Of a stretch of DNA of 64,000 bases, positions 43,306 through 51,604 are shown in pieces. The stretch lies in contig NZ_BNBO01000007.1 in the NCBI RefSeq assembly GCF_014655955.1, forward strand, positions 1-64,000, in the 5' to 3' direction. The position numbers and the translations under genes are program-made. Source of the stretch: Kitasatospora indigofera. Its GTDB lineage: Bacteria > Actinomycetota > Actinomycetes > Streptomycetales > Streptomycetaceae. Under the pieces are notes generated by a model. The model was not told the origin of the DNA, searched no databases, and saw nothing but the letters and a program-made list of their open reading frames with translations. Position 1 is the first letter of the stretch. Each line of letters starts with the position of its first letter.

Positions 43306-43451
43306 TGGGGCAGGCTGCGGGGGCAGGCACCCGGGCGCCGAAAACCCCTTGATCGCCGGCCCGGGCGGCGCGGTAGCCTGGCACGTCGATTCGGGCCGCC
43401 CGCGCGACGGGTGACGGGCACCGCGGCAGGCCGCGGGCGGAAGGACCAGCA

Positions 43452-43958
43452 GTGACCACCGAACGGATCGCCCCGCCCCTCACCGGCGGCGAGCGCGAGA
43501 TGCTGCGCGCCTTCCTCGACTTCCACCGCGCCACCCTGGCGATGAAGTGCGACGGCCTCTCCGACGAGGAGCTGCGCCGGCGGTCGAGCCCGCCGTCGAC
43601 GCTCTCCCTGCTCGGGCTGGTACGGCACATGGCCGAGGTCGAGCGGACGTGGTTCCGGCGGGTGATCGACGCCGAGGACGTCCCGCTCGTCTGGTCGGAC
43701 GAGGTCGACTACCAGGCCGCCTACGACGCGAGCACCGCCACCCGCTCGGAGGCGTTCGCGGCCTGGCAGGCCGAGGTGGAGCACTCCCGGCGGATCGAGG
43801 CGGCCGCCGAGTCGCTCGACGTGACGGGCCACCAGCCGCGCTGGGGCGAGGACGTATCGCTGCGCCTGGTGATGCTGCACATGATGCACGAGTACGCCCG
43901 GCACAACGGGCACGCGGACTTCCTGCGCGAGGGCATCGACGGGGTCGTCGGCGCCTGA
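43452..43958 (+). CDS. DinB-family (DUF664) protein
   Basis: The 168-aa four-helix bundle has metal-ligand histidines in LVRHMAEVERTWFRR and MMHEYARHNGHADFLRE (H-x3-D/E-x-H pattern of DinB). It starts at GTG 43452 with GGAAGGA upstream. DinB proteins are metal-binding and mostly uncharacterised; many are thiol-S-transferases. It is convergent with the exonuclease gene, 23 bp away. Confidence 0.88.
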   Translation: MTTERIAPPLTGGEREMLRAFLDFHRATLAMKCDGLSDEELRRRSSPPSTLSLLGLVRHMAEVERTWFRRVIDAEDVPLVWSDEVDYQAAYDASTATRSEAFAAWQAEVEHSRRIEAAAESLDVTGHQPRWGEDVSLRLVMLHMMHEYARHNGHADFLREGIDGVVGA

Positions 43959-43981
43959 ACCGGGCCGTCCGGCCCGGGGGT

Positions 43982-44575
43982 TCACCCGGTGGCCGGGCGG
44001 CCGCCGAGCGCTGCGCCGGCCGGCCAGGCGCCCCGGGCCGACAGTCCGAGGACCAGCGCCGCGATGTTCCACGCGTCGTCCTCGCCCCGGTGGTGGCGCC
44101 CCTCCAGCGGCAGTCCGGCGATCTCCAGCGCCCTGGCCATGCCGGGGCGTCTGCGCAGCCCGTGCGCCTCGGTGAACACCGCCTTGGCGTTGGTGTGCAG
44201 CCGCCCGAAGGGGTACTCGGTGCGGGTGGCGGCGCACTGCCGGGTGAACTGGTGCCGGTCGTAGTCGCCCCAACTGGCCCAGGGGCGCGAGCCGGACCGG
44301 TGCTCAGCGGCCAGCAGCCGGCAGGCCTCGGCGAAGCCGAGCCCGGTGTCCACCTCGGCCTGGGTCAGCCCGGTCAGCGCGGTGCAGAACGCGCTGACGG
44401 ACGAGCGCTCCGGCCGGACCAGGATCCGGTGGCGGCCCACCCGCTCACCGCGGCCGGGGTCGACCACGGTCAGCCCGATCTCGATGATCTCGCTGACCGC
44501 GCCCGGCGGCGGCTGCCCGTCCCAGCAGGTCGCCTCGACGTCCACCACGTTCCACAGCCCGCCCCCGTCGTCCAT
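43982..44575 (-). CDS. DEDD-type 3'-5' exonuclease
   Basis: The 197-aa RNase T/DnaQ-like protein has Exo I NVVDVEATCWDG with Asp and Glu, Exo II WASWGDYDRHQF and Exo III HHRGEDDAWNIAAL (DEDDh). KAPP/Eri1-like relatives trim RNA or DNA 3' ends. TACCCT ends 7 nt before the ATG and there is no SD, so it is probably leaderless. No operon partner. Confidence 0.85.
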   Translation of the reverse strand: MDDGGGLWNVVDVEATCWDGQPPPGAVSEIIEIGLTVVDPGRGERVGRHRILVRPERSSVSAFCTALTGLTQAEVDTGLGFAEACRLLAAEHRSGSRPWASWGDYDRHQFTRQCAATRTEYPFGRLHTNAKAVFTEAHGLRRRPGMARALEIAGLPLEGRHHRGEDDAWNIAALVLGLSARGAWPAGAALGGRPATG

Positions 44576-44637
44576 GCCGCCCAGGGTAGGGAGCCGGGCG
44601 CGCCGGGGCACCTGGATTTCGGCCCGCCCGGCGGTGC

Positions 44638-47028
44638 TCAGCCGCGGCCGGGCGCGCGTGCCCCCGCTGCCACGGCCGCCGCCGCGGCCCGGGCCAGGGC
44701 GACCGGGTCGCCGCCGGCGGTGACCGGGTGGGCGTCCGTCCGCCGGGCCCAGTCGTCGTCGATGCTGAACCAGTCCACCGGGGCCGGCGGGGTGCCGGTG
44801 GCCAGCGCCGCGTCCAGCGAGTCGAAGTACACCCCCCAGCGCTCCGCGTAGAGGCCCGAGACCAGCCCGGACCACTCCCGGCCCGCGTAGTCGTGCAGCC
44901 CGCCGCCGTCGCTCGGGCCGCGACCGCCCCAACTGGTCAGGATGGAGCGGGCGTCGTACTCCAGCTGGTCCGCCTCGGCCGGTGACGCGCCCTGGGCCCG
45001 GGCCGCGGCCAGCCACGGCCCCAGGAGGAACCGCCGGTCGGATCCGAGGAGTTCGTCCAGCAGGCCGAGCGCGTCCTGCCAGCCGGCGGCCGCCGACCGG
45101 AAGCCCGCCAGGTCACCGGCCTCGTAGGCGGCCCTGATCCGGGGCAGCAGGGCCCGGCCGTGATCGGCCAGTGCCTGCCGGGCGAGGTTCACCAGGTCGA
45201 AGCGGTAGGCGTCGCCCGTCCGCAACGCCGGTGCCACTGCCAGCAGTTCGTCCAGTGCCCGGCGCACCAGAGCGGGGTCGTAGCGGATCGAGGGCGGGCT
45301 CCAGCCGGCCGCGCTGGTGACGGTCAGGCTCGGACGCGCGGCGAACAGGCCGTCCTGTGCCTCGCTCCAGGTGTCGGAGGGCATCGCGTACGGGCCCTGC
45401 CGCAGGGCGTCCCAGGCGGCGGCCGCGTGCGGGTCGGCGGCGCCGTAGCGCCGGGCGGCGTAGCCGCCGAACCAGCCCGCCAGGTCCACCGGCCCGTCCT
45501 GCCAGGCCAGTCGGGTGAACAGGGCGAAGGCGGCCGGGTCGGCGCCGGTCCCCTCCGGCAGGTAGGCGATGCCCTGCAGGGCGCTGCCCGGCCGGGTGCG
45601 CCACTCCTGGAAGCGCCGCGCCCAGACCCCCGCGTTGGCGCCGATCGTGGTGTGGCCGCCGAAGTTGGGGATGCTGCCGAAGGCGTACGGGGTGCCGTGC
45701 CAGTCGGCGTCCCGGTCCAGGCCCTCGTACCGGTCGGACAGGCCGTCCACGATCAGCATCCTGGACCGGTCGACCCCGGCCAGCAGCGCGTCCGAGGGGT
45801 TGTCCTGCCAGCCCAGGATGGCCCAGGTCGCCCCGGGGCGGGCGGTGAGCAGCGCCCGCTGGACGGCGGCGGCGGCCGCCGTGACGTCCACCGGGCCCGC
45901 CTGGCCGCCCTCGTGCAGCAGGTCCATCTTGAACATCGTGCTGTCCCCGAAGGCCTCGCGCTGCGCCCGGTACCAGGCGGCGGCGAGCCGGCCGAACACC
46001 GGCCCGGTCGGGTCCAGCCAGTCGGGCCGGGTGAAGCCGACCCAGTCGCCCTGCGGGACGGTCCTGGCACCGGGGTTGCGGGCGGCGAAGCCCGGCGGCA
46101 CGGTGCCGAAGTACCCGGGCAGCACGGGTGTCATCCCGAGCGAGCGCAGCTGGTCGGTGATGCGTCGGCCCAACGCGGCCCGGGCGGTGAGGAGTTGCTC
46201 GGAGACCGGCCCGCCGAAGCCGCTCATGTTCTGCAGCAGCCACCAGCTCTGGTGGGCCGGCGCCGGGATCCAGCCGCGCAACTCGTCCGCGCCGTAGCCG
46301 AATTCCTGCAGCGCCCGGTAGTACGGGTACTCGGCGCCGGCCTGCACGAAGACCTCGTTGACCCCGTGCAGCGCCAGGACGTCGATCTCGTGCTGGTACG
46401 CGGCGAAGTCCCGGTAGGCGCCGGAGTAGCCGTCGTCGGTGTCGTTCAGCGCGTAGCGGTGCGGGACGACGGCCGCGCGGGTGACCGGGGCCGGCACGGC
46501 CGGCAGCACCGCGGGCAGGGCGGCCGTGGAGTCGCCGGGCAGCCCGATGTCCACCCCGGCCACGTTCTCCAGGTACCAGCCGACGCCGGTCAGCAGCGCG
46601 GCGGGGGAGGTGCCCCGGACGGCGACCGCGCCGGCAGTGCCCGAGACGGAGTAGGTGTCGGCGCCGGTCCGCGGAGCCGCCGTCAGGGTGAACTGCGCCG
46701 CCCTGGCGGGCAGCAGGCGCCCCAGCGCGGCGACGGCCGGCGCGGTGTCGAAGGGTGCGGCGGTCTGCTGCACGGCGTCGGCCTTCTGTACGGCGTCGGC
46801 ATTCCGCACCGCGTCCGCCTGCCGGACGGGACGGGTCTGCCGGACGGGACCGCCCGCCGCCGCGGCGGGCAGGGGGGTGGCCCTGGCCGGGCCGGCGGCG
46901 GGTACCAGGGCGCAGCAGGCCGCCAGGGCGGTCAGGAGGGCCAGGACCGCCGGCACCGCCGGATTCGAGGGCACTCCGGCGGGTCCGGCGGCGGTCCGGG
47001 GCCGGCCGCGGCGGGGACGAGGTGGCAT
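44638..47028 (-). CDS. Secreted alpha-N-acetylglucosaminidase, GH89
   Basis: This 796-aa glycosidase has an Arg-rich start, a hydrophobic signal segment (about 26-50) and a repeat region (about 60-92) of 6-7-residue VRQADA/VQKADA units. The GH89 N-domain (about 95-190) and catalytic TIM-barrel (about 200-540) follow, with HRYALNDTDDGYSG, WDWYQHEIDV-like (YQHEIDVLALHGVNE), LQNMSGFGGPVS and FKMDLLHEGG. An alpha-helical domain completes it, as in human NAGLU. It should remove terminal alpha-GlcNAc from glycans outside the cell. GGAAGG lies 9 nt before the ATG. Confidence 0.9.
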   Translation of the reverse strand: MPPRPRRGRPRTAAGPAGVPSNPAVPAVLALLTALAACCALVPAAGPARATPLPAAAAGGPVRQTRPVRQADAVRNADAVQKADAVQQTAAPFDTAPAVAALGRLLPARAAQFTLTAAPRTGADTYSVSGTAGAVAVRGTSPAALLTGVGWYLENVAGVDIGLPGDSTAALPAVLPAVPAPVTRAAVVPHRYALNDTDDGYSGAYRDFAAYQHEIDVLALHGVNEVFVQAGAEYPYYRALQEFGYGADELRGWIPAPAHQSWWLLQNMSGFGGPVSEQLLTARAALGRRITDQLRSLGMTPVLPGYFGTVPPGFAARNPGARTVPQGDWVGFTRPDWLDPTGPVFGRLAAAWYRAQREAFGDSTMFKMDLLHEGGQAGPVDVTAAAAAVQRALLTARPGATWAILGWQDNPSDALLAGVDRSRMLIVDGLSDRYEGLDRDADWHGTPYAFGSIPNFGGHTTIGANAGVWARRFQEWRTRPGSALQGIAYLPEGTGADPAAFALFTRLAWQDGPVDLAGWFGGYAARRYGAADPHAAAAWDALRQGPYAMPSDTWSEAQDGLFAARPSLTVTSAAGWSPPSIRYDPALVRRALDELLAVAPALRTGDAYRFDLVNLARQALADHGRALLPRIRAAYEAGDLAGFRSAAAGWQDALGLLDELLGSDRRFLLGPWLAAARAQGASPAEADQLEYDARSILTSWGGRGPSDGGGLHDYAGREWSGLVSGLYAERWGVYFDSLDAALATGTPPAPVDWFSIDDDWARRTDAHPVTAGGDPVALARAAAAAVAAGARAPGRG

Positions 47029-47122
47029 CGGTGCTGCCTTCCGGGCGCGGCGCGGGAGCGCCGGGGGAGGGAGGGGCTCACCTCGGGATTCTCCAGGCCG
47101 GCGGGCGCCGGGGCCGGTCCCG

Positions 47123-47134
47123 ACGCCGAGGCGT
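47123..47134. promoter_or_regulatory. Palindrome ACGCC-GA-GGCGT upstream of GH89
   Basis: A perfect 12-bp palindrome lies 95 bp upstream of the GH89 start and just after the GH35 stop. It is a possible operator for GH89. The rest of the 190-bp gap shows GC-rich hairpins only. Confidence 0.35.
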
Positions 47135-47218
47135 ACGGGTGACAGCGGCGGGCCGGGGTGTCGGGGGGCGGGGTGCCGGGGCGGGGCGCGGCCGGCGGGT
47201 GGGCCGGGCCCCGTGCGG

Positions 47219-49027
47219 TCACCAGGCCGGGATCGGGGCGGGTTCGGCCGGGCCGAGGTCGGGGGTGTCCCGCAGCTCCAGGAGGGGGCCCGCGCGGTGC
47301 AGCTCCAGCACGATGATCTCGTTCCGGCCGGCCCGCCACAGCGGCGCGGGCGCGTACAGGGTGCGCTGCGGCCCGTCCTCCCGGTACCGGCCCAGGGCGA
47401 AGCCGTTCAGCCAGACCGTGCCCCGGCCCCAGCCGGGCAGGGCGAGGAAGCCGTCGGCGGGGGCGTCGAGGTCCAGCACCGCCCGGTGGAAGGCCGGGCC
47501 CCCGGGCGGCCCGACGGGCGGGCCGCCCGGGGCCGGGCTCTCGTCGAACGACAGCCCGGAGAGGTCGGTGAGCGGCAGCGGGCGGATCTCCCAGCCGAAC
47601 TGGTACTGGCTGTCCAGCCGCACCCCGCCGGTGATGCCCTTGCGGTCGGCGAGCAGCGGGCCGTAGTTGATCCGGCCCGAGTTCTCGACCAGGACGTCGA
47701 GTTCGGCGCCGCCGGCCGGGACGGCGAGGGGCAGCGCCCGGCCGGGCCGGTTGCGGTCGAGGACGCCCAGCTCCACCCCGTCCAGGAAGACCTGGGCCCG
47801 GTCGGCGAGGCCGTCGATCCGCAGCTCGGCGTGGTCCAGCGGGCCGCGCAGCCGGGTCCGGTAGTGGATCAGGCCGAGCGACTGGCCGAGCGACTCCATC
47901 GGCTCGGGCTCGGGCCGGTGCTCCGGTCGGGCCAGCACGTCCAGCGCGGACAGCAGGCCGGTGCGGCCGTCCGGGACGACGCCGCGCGGGGCCAGCCGGG
48001 CCGGCGGCGGCGGGGGCGTGTGGGCGACCGGGCCGGTGTGCTTCTCGATCACCTCGCGGAAGCGGTGGAACTTCTCGGTGAGTTCGCCCGCCTCGCCCAC
48101 CGGGGCGTCGTAGTCGTAGCTGGTGACGGTCGGCTGGTAGACCTCCCCGGTGTGGTTGGCGCCGTTGTACCAGCCGAAGTTGGTGCCGCCGTGGCCCATG
48201 TAGATGTTCACCGAGGCGCCCGCCGCGAGGAGTTCGTCCAGCACGCCGGCGGCCTCCTGCGCGTCCCGGGTGTGGTGCGGCTCGCCCCAGTGGTCGAACC
48301 AGCCGTGCCAGAACTCCATGCAGACCAGCGGCCCTTGCGGCTGGTGGCGGCGGAGGCAGTCCAGCGCGGACCGCGGGCGGGAGCCGAAGGTGCCGGAGGT
48401 GAGGACCCCGGGCAGCCGTCCGCCGAGCTGGAACCCGTCGGCCGCGCCGTCGGCGGTGAACAGCAGGCAGTCGACGCCGCGCCGGACCAGGCCGTCGCGC
48501 AGGTGCTCCAGGTAGGCCGTCTCGTTGCCGTAGCTGCCGTACTCGTTCTCCACGCCCATCGCGACCACCGGCCCCCCGTTGCCGGCGAGCAGCGGGAGCA
48601 GGACGGGCACCAGGACGTCGAACCAGGCGTCGACGGCGGCCAGGTAGGGGGCGTTGACCCGGCGCAGCCGCATCCCGGGGTCGGCCAGCAGCCACCCGGG
48701 CAGGCCGCCGAACTCCCACTCCGCGCAGATGTACGGGCCGGGCCGGACGATCACGTCCAGTCCGAGCGCGCCGGCGGCGCGGACGAAGGCCGCGACGTCC
48801 TGCCCGCCGTCGAAGTCGTGCCGGCCGCGCACGGGTTCGTGGACGTTCCAGGCGACGTACGTCTCGACGGTGTTCACCCCCATGGCGCGCAGCCGCAGCA
48901 GCCGGTCGTGCCAGAGGCCGGGGTGGACCCGGAAGTAGTGGATGGCGGCGGAGACGATCCGGTGCGGCCGGCCGTCGCGCAGGAAGCCGGTGTCGGTGAG
49001 GGCGAGGCTGGGGGCGGGCTGGTGCAT
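47219..49027 (-). CDS. Beta-galactosidase, GH35
   Basis: The 602-aa protein has a GH35 TIM barrel (about 1-330) with NTVETYVAWNVHEP, PGPYICAEWEFGGLPGWLL, the acid/base Glu 162 in VENEYGSYG and the nucleophile Glu 238 in CMEFWHGWFDHWG. C-terminal jelly-roll domains (about 380-600) follow. No signal peptide is seen, so it acts inside the cell on imported oligosaccharides. It releases terminal beta-galactose. A perfect LacI-type palindrome 48 bp upstream of the ATG indicates sugar-responsive repression, probably by a regulator outside this window. Confidence 0.92.
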   Translation of the reverse strand: MHQPAPSLALTDTGFLRDGRPHRIVSAAIHYFRVHPGLWHDRLLRLRAMGVNTVETYVAWNVHEPVRGRHDFDGGQDVAAFVRAAGALGLDVIVRPGPYICAEWEFGGLPGWLLADPGMRLRRVNAPYLAAVDAWFDVLVPVLLPLLAGNGGPVVAMGVENEYGSYGNETAYLEHLRDGLVRRGVDCLLFTADGAADGFQLGGRLPGVLTSGTFGSRPRSALDCLRRHQPQGPLVCMEFWHGWFDHWGEPHHTRDAQEAAGVLDELLAAGASVNIYMGHGGTNFGWYNGANHTGEVYQPTVTSYDYDAPVGEAGELTEKFHRFREVIEKHTGPVAHTPPPPPARLAPRGVVPDGRTGLLSALDVLARPEHRPEPEPMESLGQSLGLIHYRTRLRGPLDHAELRIDGLADRAQVFLDGVELGVLDRNRPGRALPLAVPAGGAELDVLVENSGRINYGPLLADRKGITGGVRLDSQYQFGWEIRPLPLTDLSGLSFDESPAPGGPPVGPPGGPAFHRAVLDLDAPADGFLALPGWGRGTVWLNGFALGRYREDGPQRTLYAPAPLWRAGRNEIIVLELHRAGPLLELRDTPDLGPAEPAPIPAW

Positions 49028-49074
49028 GGGGATCCTGGGGCCGGGACTGGGGTGGGCGGGCTGGCGCTCGATGT

Positions 49075-49090
49075 GGGTAAGCGCTTACCC
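49075..49090 (-). promoter_or_regulatory. LacI-type operator GGGTAAGCGCTTACCC
   Basis: A perfect 16-bp palindrome centred on GCGC lies in the GH35 promoter region, with the TAAGCGCTTA core typical of actinobacterial LacI-family operators. It differs from the GATCGA boxes near the DeoR/LacI hybrid gene, so a different regulator probably binds here. Confidence 0.8.
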
Positions 49091-49151
49091 GATGGGAACG
49101 GTACGAGCCTCGGGTCTGGAGGTCAAGGGCGGACCGGGCCGGGCCCGCCCC

Positions 49152-49201
49152 GGAGAGGAGCGAGCCGGGGAGGGGCGGGCCGGGAGAGGAGCGGGCCGGG
49201 G
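49152..49201. repeat. Pair of 19-bp purine-rich direct repeats
   Basis: GGAGAGGAGCG(A/G)GCCGGGG occurs at 49152-49170 and 49183-49201 with one mismatch. It lies in the middle of the 544-bp gap between GH35 and the hybrid regulator; 49202-49463 holds no convincing gene. Confidence 0.6.
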
Positions 49202-49464
49202 CCGGCCGGGGGAGGGTCCGGGGGAGAACCCCGGGACGACACCGTGCCACCCGGGGTGCACCTGGTGGCGGTGAAGTCGCCCCGGCCGGGTACCCGTCGG
49301 TGCCGAGGTCGGAGAAGATGTTGCCGGCCGGCCGGGCGCTTGCGGGCCGGCCCGGCCGGACGGGACGCCGTCGGTGGGCGGCGCTCCGCGGCCGGCGGCG
49401 GGCCGTGTCCGGGAGGAGGCAGTGTCCGGGAGCGGCCTTCGGTGGCACCGTAGGCTCGGTAGGC

Positions 49465-49518
49465 TGATCGAGTCAATACGTTGAGAGCACTGGATCGTAT
49501 ATTGATCGAGTGATACGA
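49465..49518 (+). promoter_or_regulatory. Operator cluster of the DeoR/LacI hybrid regulator
   Basis: TGATCGAGTCAATACG (49465-49480) and TGATCGAGTGATACG (49503-49517) are near-direct repeats. TCGTAT (49495-49500) and ATACGA (49513-49518) add an inverted repeat with 12-nt spacing. The core GATCGAGTGAT matches the 17-mer boxes in the DUF2264/importer promoter region. Confidence 0.65.
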
Positions 49519-49571
49519 ATGCGACCAGTTGGGCTCACGTCGAGTCGGGCCCGGGATCGGGGAAGAACGCC

Positions 49572-50684
49572 ATGACCCTTTCGTCGGAGGAACGCCGCGC
49601 GCGGATCCTTGAGGTGGTGCGCGACACGGGGACGGTGCGGGTGGTGGACCTGGCCGCCCGGATCGGCATCTCGGCCGTGACGGCCCGCCGCGACGTCGCC
49701 GCGCTGGCGGACGCCGGCCTGCTGCACCGCGTGCACGGCTCGGTCGCGCTCCCCGACACCGGGGCGTTCGGGAAGCCGGAGGGCCGCGACCGGGTGATCG
49801 GCATGCTGGTGCCCACGGTGGCCTCGTACTTCAACGAGGTGATCGCCGGTGCCCGGGCGTCCGCGGCCACCGCCGGGGCCCAGCTCGTCCTGGCCATCTC
49901 GCCCTACGAGGCCCGGGACGACCGGGCCCAGGTGGAGCGTCTGCTGGAGTCCGGCGTGGACGGCCTGCTCCTCACCCCCAACTGGCGGCCCGGCAGTTGG
50001 CCCGCCGACAGCGAGTGGCTGGCCGAACTCCCGGTGCCCGCCGTGCTGGTGGAGCGCAAGGCGCGGCCCGGCACGGCCGCCGCGGAGCTGGACGCGGTCT
50101 CCTCCGACCACCAGCACGGCGTGCTGCTGGCGCTGCGCCACCTCGCCTCGCTCGGCCACCGGTCGGTGCTGCTGGCCGCCCGCGAGGACACCTGGACGGC
50201 GCAGCGGGTCCGGACCGGCTACGCCAAGGGCATGCAGTACCTGGGCATGGAGGCGTACCCGGTGACCGACATCCGGTTGGCCGGCCCCGGGGCGACCGCC
50301 GCGTCGCCCGACCTGGAGTACGTGGCCGACCAGATCGCCCGGGCGGTCGGGCAGGGCGTGCGCGCCGCGCTCGTCCACAACGACCAGGACGCCATCCAGC
50401 TGGCGCCGTTGATGCGGGCCCGCGGCCTGCGGATCCCGGACGACCTGGCGCTGATCTCCTACGACGACGTGTTCGCGGCCCTGGCGGCACCGCCGCTGAC
50501 GGCCGTCGCCCCGCCCAAGCGGGCCGTCGGCGGGGCCGCGCTGGACCTGCTGCTGCGCCGGCTCGGCGGCGGCGCCTCGCTGCCCGCCCACCACATCGAG
50601 CTGCTGGCCAGCCTGAAGGTCCGCGGCTCCTGCGGCGCCAAGGTGGCCGCGCTGCCTCCGGAGGGCCCGGCGCCGACGGCCTGA
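49572..50684 (+). CDS. DeoR-HTH / LacI-sensor hybrid transcriptional regulator
   Basis: The 370-aa protein joins a DeoR-type winged HTH (1-60: SSEERRARILEVVRDTGTVR, VVDLAARIGISAVTARRDVA, RVHGSVALP) to a LacI/periplasmic-binding sensor domain (about 70-350: IGMLVPTVASYFNEVIAGAR, GVDGLLLTPNWRPG, VHNDQDAIQLAPLMRARGLR, ISYDDVFAALAAPPLTAV). The sensor should bind a free sugar. Its own promoter and the divergent importer promoter 4 kb away share GATCGA boxes, so it probably autoregulates and controls the uptake locus. Confidence 0.88.
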   Translation: MTLSSEERRARILEVVRDTGTVRVVDLAARIGISAVTARRDVAALADAGLLHRVHGSVALPDTGAFGKPEGRDRVIGMLVPTVASYFNEVIAGARASAATAGAQLVLAISPYEARDDRAQVERLLESGVDGLLLTPNWRPGSWPADSEWLAELPVPAVLVERKARPGTAAAELDAVSSDHQHGVLLALRHLASLGHRSVLLAAREDTWTAQRVRTGYAKGMQYLGMEAYPVTDIRLAGPGATAASPDLEYVADQIARAVGQGVRAALVHNDQDAIQLAPLMRARGLRIPDDLALISYDDVFAALAAPPLTAVAPPKRAVGGAALDLLLRRLGGGASLPAHHIELLASLKVRGSCGAKVAALPPEGPAPTA

Positions 50685-50807
50685 CCGGCCGTCGGCCCGT
50701 CACCCGGCCCGTCACCCGGCCCGCCTTCCGGCGTCGGCCCAGGCGGGTCCGCCCGGTCTCGTGGGTCCGGCCGGCTCCCCGGCGGGCGCCGGCTCCGACG
50801 GGACCGG

Positions 50808-51500
50808 TCAGCCGGCCTCCGGCCCGGGGCAACCGGCCGCGCCGACGCACGCCTCGTTGCCCTCGGGGTCGGCCAGCACGTAGTTCGCCGGCGCGTCGGC
50901 GTCGCTGACCAGGCGTCCGCCGGCCGCGATCGCCGCGGCGACCCGCGCCTCGGCCTGGTCGTAGGGCACCCAGACGTCCACGTGGACGCGGTTGCGCTGC
51001 GGGCGCGGCGCGTCCATCTCCTGGAACCAGAACGGCGCCCCGCGGCGGCCGGGGTCGACCAGGTCCTCGCCGCTGTGGGCGCGCTCCTGGTAGCCGAGCA
51101 GCGCCCGCCAGAAGGGCAGCACCGCGGGGGTCGCCAGGGCGTCGACGGTGATCTGGACGGTCTGCACGGCGGACGGGTCGGCCGCGATGCCCAGCCCGCG
51201 GGCCGCGGCCGAGATCTCCCGGGCGAGCGTGACGTGGCGCTCGGTCAGCCCGTAGTAGTCGTCCGTGAGCGTGATCAGCCGTACGGTCACGCCCTCCGGC
51301 CGCAGGTCGACGTCCGGCGCGTCCTCCCCGAGGCCGGGCAGCTCGCCGATCGCCCGCACCAGCCGGGCGCCGGCCGTGAACGACCCGGTGCGGAAGTACG
51401 CGCAGGCCCCCTCGCCCAGCACCCGCCAGTCCTCCAGGCCGGCACTCCCGTGGAAGTGTGTGGGCCTGATCCGCTCGTCCTCGTCCACCGTCCGCGTCAT
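50808..51500 (-). CDS. Pterin-carbinolamine-dehydratase-like / VOC fusion protein
   Basis: The 230-aa protein has an N-terminal PCD/PhhB-like domain (about 18-105: GLEDWRVLGEGACAYFRTGS, TVRLITLTDDYYGLTERHV). The second domain is a VOC/glyoxalase type (about 110-225: VQTVQITVDALATPAVLPFW, NRVHVDVWVPYDQAEARVAA, DPEGNEACV). The canonical PCD HPDW-type His motif is altered (APDVDLRPEG), so dehydratase activity is doubtful. Fusions of this kind are usually annotated only as VOC proteins. ATG 51500 was chosen because upstream sequence is low-complexity. Confidence 0.82.
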   Translation of the reverse strand: MTRTVDEDERIRPTHFHGSAGLEDWRVLGEGACAYFRTGSFTAGARLVRAIGELPGLGEDAPDVDLRPEGVTVRLITLTDDYYGLTERHVTLAREISAAARGLGIAADPSAVQTVQITVDALATPAVLPFWRALLGYQERAHSGEDLVDPGRRGAPFWFQEMDAPRPQRNRVHVDVWVPYDQAEARVAAAIAAGGRLVSDADAPANYVLADPEGNEACVGAAGCPGPEAG

Positions 51501-51604
51501 CGGCCGAACATATCGTGCGCGTCGGACAGCCCCGGCACCGTCCGGGCGGCCGGCGCCCCCGGGCCGCCCGGGGGCGCCGGTCCGGGGGTGGAGTGGCCAG
51601 GGGG

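Noticed and set aside
46655..49453. A 932-codon plus-strand frame opposite GH89 and GH35
   Set aside because: Antisense shadow. Catalytic motifs of both glycosidases are on the minus strand.
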